Source: Flavobacteriaceae bacterium (GTDB taxonomy: Bacteria; Bacteroidota; Bacteroidia; Flavobacteriales; Flavobacteriaceae). From it: a stretch of DNA of 17,699 bases. Below the pieces are notes generated by a model. It ran no database searches. It saw nothing but the letters and a program-made list of their open reading frames with translations, and was not told where the DNA came from. Shown piece by piece: positions 1 to 6,579 of this stretch; the stretch's first letter is position 1; each line of letters starts with the position of its first letter. Both the position numbers and the translations under genes were made by a program. Location: contig JAHRWC010000392.1 in NCBI GenBank assembly GCA_019090365.1, positions 1 to 17,699 on the forward strand. Reading direction: 5' to 3'.

Positions 1-808
1 AGTCGAAAGTAGCATTTTTTACACAAACGTTCTCAGCTTTTTCTAAAATACCATAATCAATTGAGATATTTTCGGCTTTACTATAATTATTCTCGATAAA
101 GTGTTTTTCTTCTGAAGTATTATATGCTTCATTCCCTTCTGAAAATAAAGAAAACATAACTGGCATATTTTTTTCAAAAGAAGAAATAATACTTTTTACG
201 CTCCATAGAAAAATCCCTGCATTCCATGAATAATTACCTGCGGCAATAAATTCTTTTGCAGTTTCATAATCAGGCTTCTCTCTAAACTGATTTACTTTTT
301 TAATTACATTATCATCCTCTTTATCACTTTCAATATAACCATAACCAGTGTTTGGGAATGTTGGTTCAATACCAAGAGTTAATAATTTATCTTCTGAAGC
401 ACACGTCTTAAAACATAATTCAACATCTCTTAAAAATGCAACTTCATCTTCTATCCAATGATCACTTGGTGCTACAATCATTTGAGCATCTGGATTTTTC
501 TTATATATTTTTAATGCTGACAATAAAATACAAGGTGCTGTATTACGCATTGCCGGTTCTAATACAACTTGATCTTCTGTAATTTCAGGAAGTTGCTCTA
601 AAACCAAATCTAAATAACGTTCGTTTGTTAGTATTAAAATATTTTCTGAAGGAATTAAACCTTGTAATCTCGTAAAAGTTTTTTGCAATAATGATTGTCC
701 TGTTCCAAGCATATCATGGAACTGTTTAGGGAAATCTGTAGTACTTACTGGCCAGAACCTAGATCCGATTCCTCCTGCCATGATTACTGCGTAATAATTT
801 TTATTCAT
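1..808 (-). CDS. manC: Mannose-1-phosphate guanylyltransferase (partial, C-terminus off the left edge)
   Basis: Converts mannose-1-phosphate and GTP to GDP-mannose, the activated sugar for surface polysaccharides and glycoproteins; cytosolic. I translated it from the ATG at 806-808 leftwards; the frame stays open to base 1, giving about 269 residues of a family usually near 350-360, so roughly the last quarter is missing. Visible signatures are the N-terminal nucleotidyltransferase loop AGGIGSRFWPVS (residues 11-22), the downstream KQF, the sugar-binding FREKPD segment (coded near 255-285) and SIDYGILEKA near the left edge, all typical of GMP/ManC proteins. The start lies only 5 nt beyond the stop of the SprT-like gene, so it is probably the last gene of a three-gene transcript with the SDR gene. 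I cannot see whether a C-terminal phosphomannose isomerase domain follows. The family call is secure; the symbol is by family convention. Confidence 0.92.
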   Translation of the reverse strand, partial: MNKNYYAVIMAGGIGSRFWPVSTTDFPKQFHDMLGTGQSLLQKTFTRLQGLIPSENILILTNERYLDLVLEQLPEITEDQVVLEPAMRNTAPCILLSALKIYKKNPDAQMIVAPSDHWIEDEVAFLRDVELCFKTCASEDKLLTLGIEPTFPNTGYGYIESDKEDDNVIKKVNQFREKPDYETAKEFIAAGNYSWNAGIFLWSVKSIISSFEKNMPVMFSLFSEGNEAYNTSEEKHFIENNYSKAENISIDYGILEKAENVCVKNATFD

Positions 809-813
809 TCAAT

Positions 814-1410
814 TTATTTTAATAATTCTACTTCAGCATTCGGATTAAATAAATATACTCTACCAGTCGCTAATTCTTTACATTCGTAACGTTTAACACG
901 TTTATTACCTCTCACAAAGATCTTACCATTATATAATCGAAATGTACTTCCAAAGGGTATTTCAAATATATAGTTTTTATCATTGGGTTCATCAAATTGC
1001 TTTAATGCTAACGATAATTTAGCATCTGTATCACTACTCGCTTTCGGATTTTTAAAATGAATAGCCAATAAAGGCAATAATTGCATCGGAAATATTTCTG
1101 GTCTTAAATATGGCAACATAAGTTGCTGGAAGGTATGTTTCCATTCTAAACCATGCGGTTTAATCACTCTTCCATATTTTTTGAACGCATGCAAATGTGC
1201 AATCTCATGTATTAAAGTAATTAAAAACCGATAGCTATTTAAATTTGAATTAATCGTTATTTGATGTTGACCATCTGGTAACTTTCTATAATCACCATGA
1301 CGAGTTACTCGTTCATTGACAATTTTTAAATACACATGATGCGATTTAATTAAGTCGAATACAGGAGTTACAGCTGCTTGTGGCAAATAATTTGAAAGTA
1401 TTTTTTGCAT
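814..1410 (-). CDS. SprT-like domain protein (zincin-fold putative metalloprotease)
   Basis: A 198-residue protein with a SprT-like zincin core: HEIAH at residues 68-72 (two zinc-ligand histidines and the catalytic-type Glu69), followed by a third candidate ligand His86 in the segment PHGLEWK. This matches the HExxH...H layout of the SprT/Spartan family, whose eukaryotic members cleave DNA-protein crosslinks; bacterial members are poorly characterised, so the substrate here is unknown. The C-terminal part contains a single cysteine (Cys177), so the four-cysteine zinc ribbon found in some SprT proteins is absent. There is no signal peptide or membrane segment, so it is predicted cytosolic. It sits 3 nt after the SDR gene and 5 nt before manC, which implies co-transcription. 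The fold is recognised with good confidence; proteolytic activity is inferred only. Confidence 0.85.
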   Translation of the reverse strand: MQKILSNYLPQAAVTPVFDLIKSHHVYLKIVNERVTRHGDYRKLPDGQHQITINSNLNSYRFLITLIHEIAHLHAFKKYGRVIKPHGLEWKHTFQQLMLPYLRPEIFPMQLLPLLAIHFKNPKASSDTDAKLSLALKQFDEPNDKNYIFEIPFGSTFRLYNGKIFVRGNKRVKRYECKELATGRVYLFNPNAEVELLK

Positions 1411-1413
1411 CCA

Positions 1414-2094
1414 TTAAGGTGTTGAACTCGATACTTGTAATATTTTACCATTATACATTTTCTGTCCTGTTAATGAAAAATCAACAATATATTCTGCCAT
1501 TTCTAAGGCTGATACTGGCGCTTCATATCCAGGAAAAGCTTCCTCTAACATTTCAGTTTGAACGGCTCCTAATGCAAGTACATTAATCGATGGTCCGGTT
1601 TCTTTATATTCTTCAGCTAATAATTCAGATAAAGTAATTAATGCTCCTTTACTGCTACTATAGGCGCTCAATCCTGGAAATTTTAAACTTCCTTGAATTC
1701 CTCCCATACTACTCACATTAACAACATGTCCATCTTTCTTCATAAAAGGAATAACTGCCTTAGTAAGCTCTGCAACTCCAAACACATTTACATCGTACAC
1801 TTTTTTAAAGGCTGAAAGTGAAGTTTCGGAAAAAGGTTTATTAAGTAATGCTCCTGAATTATTGATTAGTACATCTACTTTGTTCCATTTATCAGAAATA
1901 AATTCTGAAACCTTTTTGATATCATTTTCATTGGTAATATCGAATGAAAAAGCAGTACAACCTTTTAGGTTTAAAATAGAAATAGGCTTCTCGTTTCTTG
2001 AAAGAGCTAGTACTTGATATCCAGCTTTACAAAATAGTTGAACCATTTCAAATCCGATACCTCTACTTGTTCCGGTAATGATAATATTCTTCAT
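1414..2094 (-). CDS. Short-chain dehydrogenase/reductase (SDR) family oxidoreductase
   Basis: A 226-residue classical SDR. Visible motifs are the dinucleotide-binding glycine motif TGTSRGIG (residues 7-14), the structural NNSG (78-81, a variant of the usual NNAG), the catalytic serine in NVSSMGG (about 129), and the YSSSK active-site Tyr145/Lys149 pair. The enzyme should be a cytosolic NAD(P)(H)-dependent oxidoreductase; the substrate cannot be read from the sequence. I chose the ATG at 2092-2094 because MKNIIITGTSRG is the usual N-terminus of this family. An in-frame ATG five codons upstream (2107-2109) is possible but would add an atypical MYITF extension. The 3-nt gap to the SprT-like gene implies translational coupling. 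Upstream, a hairpin separates it from pdhC. Confidence 0.9.
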   Translation of the reverse strand: MKNIIITGTSRGIGFEMVQLFCKAGYQVLALSRNEKPISILNLKGCTAFSFDITNENDIKKVSEFISDKWNKVDVLINNSGALLNKPFSETSLSAFKKVYDVNVFGVAELTKAVIPFMKKDGHVVNVSSMGGIQGSLKFPGLSAYSSSKGALITLSELLAEEYKETGPSINVLALGAVQTEMLEEAFPGYEAPVSALEMAEYIVDFSLTGQKMYNGKILQVSSSTP

Positions 2095-2112
2095 AAATGT
2101 AATATACATAAA

Positions 2113-2147
2113 TTCCGCTATATTCAGTAAAACTGTACATAGCGGAA
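2113..2147 (-). terminator. Hairpin between pdhC and the SDR gene, likely terminator
   Basis: A perfect 9-bp inverted repeat (TTCCGCTAT at 2113-2121, ATAGCGGAA at 2139-2147) encloses a second small stem (CAGT/ACTG around AAA). It lies 20 nt downstream of the pdhC stop. On the minus strand it is followed by TTTATG, a weak U-tract, so it may act as a terminator, a processing or 3'-stabilising stem, or a partial terminator reading into the SDR gene 18 nt further on. The structure is seen directly; its function is inferred. Confidence 0.55.
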
Positions 2148-2167
2148 CATTAAATTTTAATTAAATT

Positions 2168-3760
2168 TTAAACAAACATCGTTACAGGATTCTCTATAAA
2201 AGTCCTAAGTGTTTGTAAAAATGCTGCTCCAGTTGCTCCATCTACAGTTCTATGATCGCAGGCTAATGTAACTGTCATCGTATTTCCAACAGCAACCTGT
2301 CCATTTTTTACTACAGGTTTTTGTACAATAGCTCCTACAGATAAAATTGCTGAATTAGGTTGATTGATAATTGAAGTAAATTCTTTAATACCAAACATTC
2401 CAAGATTAGAAACTGTAAACGTACTTCCCTCCATTTCTTGTGGAGTTAATTTTTTATTTCTTGCTCTTCCTGCTAAATCTCTTACAGAAGCTCCTATTTG
2501 ATTAAAAGTCATCTGATCTGCAAACTTCAACACAGGAACTACTAATCCATCTTCAACAGCAACTGCAACTCCAATATGAATATGTTTTGCAATTAGTGTT
2601 GCTGCTTCTGTCCATTGCGTATTCACTCTTGGATGTTTACGTAATGCCATCGCACAAGCCTTAACAATCATATCATTGAATGAGATCTTTACTTCAGGAT
2701 CTGCATTAATCGCTTTTCTAGCAGCCATTGCATGATCCATATCCAATTCTATTGTTAAGTAATAGTGTGGCGCCATGAATTTTGATTCACCTAAACGCCT
2801 AGCAATTACCTTACGCATTTGCGAGTTTTTCACTTCTTCAAAAGCTTCTACTCCAACTGGAACATATGCTTGGCTTGACGTAGCGGGTTGATAATTTTCA
2901 ATATCACGTTTAATGATACGTCCATTTTCACCACTACCTTTTACTAAATTAAGGCTAATACCTTTTTCATCAGCTAATTTTTTAGCCAATGGAGAAATAA
3001 ATATTCGCGTGTTATTATTTGAATTATCTACAGGTTGAGAAACAACTTTAGGAGTTTCTTTTTTAACTTCCTGAACTGGAGTTACCTTTTCTTCTTTTAC
3101 TTCTGAAACAGCTGTCGCTGTTGTATAATTTTCTAAAATTCCTGAAACATCTGTTCCCTTAGGGCCAACAATAGCTAGAACACTATCAACTATAGCAGAT
3201 TCACCTTCAGCAATTCCAATTTTTAATAAAGTACCTGTATAGAATGATTCAAATTCCATGGTTGCTTTATCAGTTTCGATTTCAGCTAGAATATCACCTT
3301 CTTCAACTTTTTCTCCTTCTTTTTTATTCCATGTAGCAACCGTACCTTCAGTCATTGTATCACTTAAACGAGGCATAGTAATAACTTCAACACCTTCAGG
3401 TAATACCACTACAGATTTTGACTCTTCAATTACTTCAGAAATAGTTTCTTCTTTAGTTTCTGATATTTCTTTAGGGTGTGCTTCGTTATTATTCCCATTG
3501 ATTATACCAGAAATATCTTCATTTTCATCACCAATAATACAAAGTAACTGATCTACAAGTGTAGTTTCACCTTCTTGAACTCCAATATGTAGTAGGGTTC
3601 CATCATAAAATGATTCGAATTCCATAGTTGCTTTATCGGTTTCGATTTCAGCTAGGATATCTCCTTCCTCTACTTTATCACCTACTTTTTTTAGCCAATT
3701 TGCAACAGTACCTTCTTCCATGGTGTCGCTCAAACGCGGCATGTTAATTACTTCTGCCAT
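2168..3760 (-). CDS. pdhC: Pyruvate dehydrogenase E2, dihydrolipoyllysine-residue acetyltransferase
   Basis: Forms the core of the pyruvate dehydrogenase complex and transfers the acetyl group from lipoyl-lysine to CoA; cytosolic. The 530 residues show the full E2 layout: two tandem lipoyl domains (about 1-80 and 123-200), each with ETDKATMEFES and lipoylation lysines Lys43 and Lys165; flexible Glu/Val/Thr-rich linkers; a peripheral subunit-binding domain starting IFISPLAKKLADEKGI (about 253-288); and the catalytic acyltransferase domain (about 305-530) with the active-site DHRTVDG (His503, Asp507). It begins 5 nt after pdhA, so the two are co-transcribed. The two lipoyl coding segments are 53/58 identical at DNA level over their best stretch (3243-3300 versus 3609-3666). 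A branched-chain or 2-oxoglutarate E2 is less likely, given the double lipoyl domain and the PdhA-type E1-alpha neighbour. Confidence 0.95.
   Translation of the reverse strand: MAEVINMPRLSDTMEEGTVANWLKKVGDKVEEGDILAEIETDKATMEFESFYDGTLLHIGVQEGETTLVDQLLCIIGDENEDISGIINGNNNEAHPKEISETKEETISEVIEESKSVVVLPEGVEVITMPRLSDTMTEGTVATWNKKEGEKVEEGDILAEIETDKATMEFESFYTGTLLKIGIAEGESAIVDSVLAIVGPKGTDVSGILENYTTATAVSEVKEEKVTPVQEVKKETPKVVSQPVDNSNNNTRIFISPLAKKLADEKGISLNLVKGSGENGRIIKRDIENYQPATSSQAYVPVGVEAFEEVKNSQMRKVIARRLGESKFMAPHYYLTIELDMDHAMAARKAINADPEVKISFNDMIVKACAMALRKHPRVNTQWTEAATLIAKHIHIGVAVAVEDGLVVPVLKFADQMTFNQIGASVRDLAGRARNKKLTPQEMEGSTFTVSNLGMFGIKEFTSIINQPNSAILSVGAIVQKPVVKNGQVAVGNTMTVTLACDHRTVDGATGAAFLQTLRTFIENPVTMFV
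3243..3300. repeat. Internal direct repeat, copy 1 (second lipoyl domain of pdhC)
   Basis: 58 nt that match 3609-3666 with 5 mismatches. It encodes the lipoyl-lysine hairpin of the second lipoyl domain. Four of the five differences are A/G transitions at wobble positions, so the protein sequence is kept. It reflects duplication of the lipoyl domain and is a possible substrate for recombination. Confidence 0.8.
3609..3666. repeat. Internal direct repeat, copy 2 (first lipoyl domain of pdhC)
   Basis: Partner of the repeat at 3243-3300, 366 nt away in phase with the reading frame. It encodes the lipoyl-lysine hairpin of the N-terminal lipoyl domain. Recombination between the copies would delete one lipoyl domain while keeping the frame. 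Confidence 0.8.
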
Positions 3761-3765
3761 ATTAC

Positions 3766-4764
3766 TTATAATTTATGTGGTAAAAAAGGATAATCTTCTT
3801 GTTCATATACTGCATCGTACATCACATTCTTTTCTGGATATGGAGATTCGTCAGCAAACTTTTCACATTCAGCAACTAAATCTTTTACACGAGCGTCTAT
3901 TTCTTTTAAGTCTTTTTCAGTAGCATACTTTTTTTCAAGAATTTTATCCTTCACATATGTGATTGGATCTTCTTTTCGCTTATCTGCAACCTCTTCTTTT
4001 GTTCTATAATGTTGAGCATCACTCATTGAGTGACCTCTATAACGATAGGTTCTAATTTCTAAAAATGTTGGTCCTCCTCCACTTCTAGCTCTTTTAATCG
4101 CTTCATCTAATTCTTTTGCTACAGTTTCTGGATTCATTCCATCAACAGGTTTACAAGGCATTTTATATCCTAAACCAAGCTTCCAAATATCTACGTGATT
4201 AGCAGTACGTTCAACAGAAGTTCCCATAGCATAACCGTTGTTCTCACAACAAAATACCACAGGAAGGTTCCAAAGCATTGCTAAATTAAAAGCTTCATGC
4301 AAAGCACCTTGACGTGTAGCGCCATCCCCCATGAAAGTAAGAGTTACTGAATCTCTTTTAAAATATTTATCTGCAAAAGCAAGTCCCGCGCCTAAAGGCA
4401 TTTGACCTCCAACAATTCCATGCCCTCCATAAAAACGATGTTCTTTTGAAAATATATGCATTGAGCCTCCAAGTCCTTGAGAAGTTCCTGTTGCTTTTCC
4501 ATATAATTCAGCCATTACTTTTTTAGGATCTACTCCCATTCCAATAGGCTGCACATGATTTCTGTAGGCAGTAATCATACGATCTTTAGTAAGATCCATT
4601 GCATGTAAGGCACCAGCTAATACAGCTTCCTGTCCATTATAAAGGTGGAGAAATCCTCTCACCTTTTGTTTTATATAAACTTGTGCTAATTTATCTTCGA
4701 ACTTGCGCCAAAAATACATTTGTTCGTACCAGTCTAGGTATGTTTTCTTTGTGATTCTTTTCAT
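3766..4764 (-). CDS. pdhA: Pyruvate dehydrogenase E1 component, alpha subunit
   Basis: Thiamine-diphosphate-dependent subunit that, paired with E1-beta, decarboxylates pyruvate and acetylates the E2 lipoyl group. The 332-residue length is normal for the two-subunit E1 type. The ThDP/Mg motif runs from GDGATRQG (147-154) to the ENN at 174-176, and the conserved RYRGHSMSDA loop (241-250), which contains the His and Ser residues of the E1-alpha active-site loop, is intact. The N-terminal FLHLYNGQEAV segment is typical of PDH rather than branched-chain E1. It is first in a pdhA-pdhC transcript, with a TTG-18-TATTTTTG promoter about 50 nt upstream. The beta subunit is not adjacent; the E1-beta and E3 (lipoamide dehydrogenase) genes must lie elsewhere in the genome. 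Confidence 0.95.
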   Translation of the reverse strand: MKRITKKTYLDWYEQMYFWRKFEDKLAQVYIKQKVRGFLHLYNGQEAVLAGALHAMDLTKDRMITAYRNHVQPIGMGVDPKKVMAELYGKATGTSQGLGGSMHIFSKEHRFYGGHGIVGGQMPLGAGLAFADKYFKRDSVTLTFMGDGATRQGALHEAFNLAMLWNLPVVFCCENNGYAMGTSVERTANHVDIWKLGLGYKMPCKPVDGMNPETVAKELDEAIKRARSGGGPTFLEIRTYRYRGHSMSDAQHYRTKEEVADKRKEDPITYVKDKILEKKYATEKDLKEIDARVKDLVAECEKFADESPYPEKNVMYDAVYEQEDYPFLPHKL

Positions 4765-4810
4765 AAAAATAATATCGTTTTTTTCTAAAAGAAAAATAAT
4801 TCACGGTTGA

Positions 4811-4839
4811 CAAAAATACTATATTATTAAGTACTACAA
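4811..4839 (-). promoter_or_regulatory. Probable pdhA promoter (Bacteroidota type)
   Basis: On the minus strand, TTG (4837-4839) is followed by 18 nt and then TATTTTTG (4811-4818), a perfect match to the TAnnTTTG -7 box, with spacing within about 1 nt of the usual 19. The predicted start of transcription, near 4804, leaves a leader of about 40 nt before pdhA. It lies in the 118-bp gap after cdd, which makes pdhAC independent of the porU operon. Confidence 0.5.
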
Positions 4840-4882
4840 AATACTAAAGTAAAAAGAATAGATAATTGTTAGTTAAAGAATT

Positions 4883-5368
4883 CTAAAGGTATTCTTTATT
4901 AAATATGAGTGGTAATAAATCTTTGATAGAATTTGCCTTTATAATTTTACCAGATTCTCCCATAAAATAAGTTTCTATATCAGATTCTTGTTTTACTTCA
5001 TACTCTACTAATGCTTGTCTACATGCACCGCAAGGTGGTATTGGTTCTGTTATTTTTTTATTAAGTGATCTAGCAGTTATTGCTAATGAAGTGATTTTTT
5101 GAGAAGGATACACTGCTCCTGCATGGTACACAGCAACTCGTTCAGCACATAATCCTGAAGGGTATGCTGCATTTTCTTGATTATTTCCAGAAATAATAGT
5201 TCCAGATTCAAGTAATAAGGTAGCTCCAACTCTAAAATGTGAATAAGGCGCATAAGCTTTTTCACGAGCTTCATGCGCCTTATTCATTAAATTTTGAATC
5301 GAAGTAGGTAATTCCGAAATTGATTCGAAAACTTCTAATTCTGTTTCAATTTTTATTTTTTTTGCCAA
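4883..5368 (-). CDS. cdd: Cytidine deaminase
   Basis: Hydrolytic deamination of cytidine/deoxycytidine to uridine/deoxyuridine in pyrimidine salvage; cytosolic. The 161 residues carry the zinc-site signature of the small homotetrameric class: CAE (Cys74, Glu76 as proton shuttle) and PPCGACRQ (Cys113, Cys116), plus the substrate-binding APYSHFRVGA (40-49) and GNNQENAAYPSGLCAER. About 20 N-terminal residues precede the usual core, as is common in this phylum. It begins 3 nt after the porV stop, so it is probably co-transcribed with porU-porV. No functional link to secretion is evident; this looks like a conserved gene order rather than a pathway. Confidence 0.95.
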   Translation of the reverse strand: MAKKIKIETELEVFESISELPTSIQNLMNKAHEAREKAYAPYSHFRVGATLLLESGTIISGNNQENAAYPSGLCAERVAVYHAGAVYPSQKITSLAITARSLNKKITEPIPPCGACRQALVEYEVKQESDIETYFMGESGKIIKANSIKDLLPLIFNKEYL

Positions 5369-5371
5369 ATT

Positions 5372-6541
5372 CTAGTATTCGTCATATTCATCTCCAAAGT
5401 TGAAAGTAAGACCAAAACGAAGTGAACCTTCTAATGGACTTCTTACTTTAGAAGTTGAGAATAAATAAGAAACATCTATATTGATTGCTGTATATTTAAA
5501 TCCAGCACCTATTGATAAAAATTGTCTAGATCCTTTTTCTTCACTTTCATGAAAATAACCTGTTCTAAAAGCGAATGAATCTTGATACCAATATTCAGCA
5601 CCTAGTGCCCATGTAAATTCTTTTAACTCTTCACTAAATCCATCTGGTGCATCACCGAAAGATTGGAACATACCAGAAAAGAAACTGATATCTTGATAAT
5701 CTTGATTGTTCTCAGCAATTTCTTCAGGAGTAATTTCACCATCACCATTTAAATCTGGGTCTTGAGGTGTAGGAACTAATAATTTATTCAATTCTAAATT
5801 AACTCCTACTTTATTGTATTCATCTAAAATAAAATCAAAACCAGCACCTAATCCTAAATTAGTTGGAAGGTTGTTTTCTTGACCTACATCATCATATTTA
5901 ATTTTTGGACCAATATTAGAAACATTGAAACCAGCTCTCCAACGTCCATCAAAATCGCTATAAGCAATTTCTTCACTTTGGTAGTAACCAGAAATATCTA
6001 CAGCAAATGAACTTGCCGCTGTAGCATCACCTTCTAAAGCTCCTATTTTTAGGTCTGAACGCAAATAACGACCCGTTACTGCCATAGCAAAACGTTCGTT
6101 AAGGCGTAAAGAATAAGAAAGGTCAAAAATTAATTCATTTGGACTTTCAATTAATGGTTCTTGAATAGCATCATTTCTTAATTCGACATCACCTAAACTG
6201 AAATAACGTAAACTACCAGCAACAGCACTTCTTTCATTTAATCTATTATAATAGACTAAATTACCTAAAAATATGTCATTAACTAATTTACTTAAATAGG
6301 GTGTATATGTAACACCAACTCCTTGTTTAGAGATTGCGAAAGCATATTTTGCTGGGTTCCATTGTTGTGAAAAAGCATCAGCAGAAGTTGCAACACCAAT
6401 ATCTCCCATACCAGCAGAACGTGCGTCTCCTGCAATTAGAGCAAAGGGAACTGCTGTTGTTATAACTCTTCTATCTTCATCCTGAGCTGATACATTAATT
6501 GTAAATAGAACAATTAAAATTGGAATAATAATTTTCTTCAT
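5372..6541 (-). CDS. porV: T9SS outer-membrane beta-barrel protein PorV (LptO)
   Basis: FadL-like outer-membrane barrel of the type IX secretion system. PorV collects cargo with C-terminal sorting domains from the SprA/Sov translocon and delivers it to PorU for cleavage and attachment. The 389 residues start with a signal peptide (MKKIIIPILIVLFTINVSA, cleavage near Ala19) followed by the family hallmark PFALIAGDARSAGMGDIGVA and QQWNPAKYAF (about 32-68). The rest alternates amphipathic strands and ends in a typical barrel strand followed by an acidic tail (DEYDEY). Residues 263-274 (DLNGDGEITPEE) form an exact EF-hand calcium loop inside a probable surface or periplasmic loop. It lies 38 nt downstream of porU and 3 nt before cdd. 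Family assignment is firm; the calcium site is inferred. Confidence 0.94.
   Translation of the reverse strand: MKKIIIPILIVLFTINVSAQDEDRRVITTAVPFALIAGDARSAGMGDIGVATSADAFSQQWNPAKYAFAISKQGVGVTYTPYLSKLVNDIFLGNLVYYNRLNERSAVAGSLRYFSLGDVELRNDAIQEPLIESPNELIFDLSYSLRLNERFAMAVTGRYLRSDLKIGALEGDATAASSFAVDISGYYQSEEIAYSDFDGRWRAGFNVSNIGPKIKYDDVGQENNLPTNLGLGAGFDFILDEYNKVGVNLELNKLLVPTPQDPDLNGDGEITPEEIAENNQDYQDISFFSGMFQSFGDAPDGFSEELKEFTWALGAEYWYQDSFAFRTGYFHESEEKGSRQFLSIGAGFKYTAINIDVSYLFSTSKVRSPLEGSLRFGLTFNFGDEYDEY
5720..5755 (-). other. EF-hand-like calcium-binding loop coded in porV
   Basis: Codes residues 263-274 of PorV, DLNGDGEITPEE. Every EF-hand ligand position is acceptable: Asp at 1, Asn at 3, Asp at 5, Gly at 6, Glu at 7, Ile at 8, Thr at 9 and Glu at 12. 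It is a single loop, not a pair, and sits in an insertion rich in Asp/Gln (about 259-284) between predicted strands. Confidence 0.6.
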
Positions 6542-6579
6542 GAGGTATTTAAATTTTTAACAAATATAATTTTAATTTT

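Noticed and set aside
2095..2109. Upstream alternative ATG for the SDR gene
   Set aside because: It would add MYITF before the standard SDR N-terminus MKNIIITGTSRG; family starts favour 2094.
3258..3551. Plus-strand open frame of 97 codons opposite pdhC
   Set aside because: It is antisense to the lipoyl-domain region, low in complexity (Ser/Ile/Val-rich mirror of the Glu/Lys-rich sense strand) and has no recognisable domain or start signal.
4780..4796. TTTTTCT-AAA-AGAAAAA hairpin in the pdhA leader as a terminator of cdd
   Set aside because: The 7-bp stem has a single G-C pair, lies downstream of the pdhA promoter and lacks a T-tract on the minus strand; it is probably chance in AT-rich sequence.
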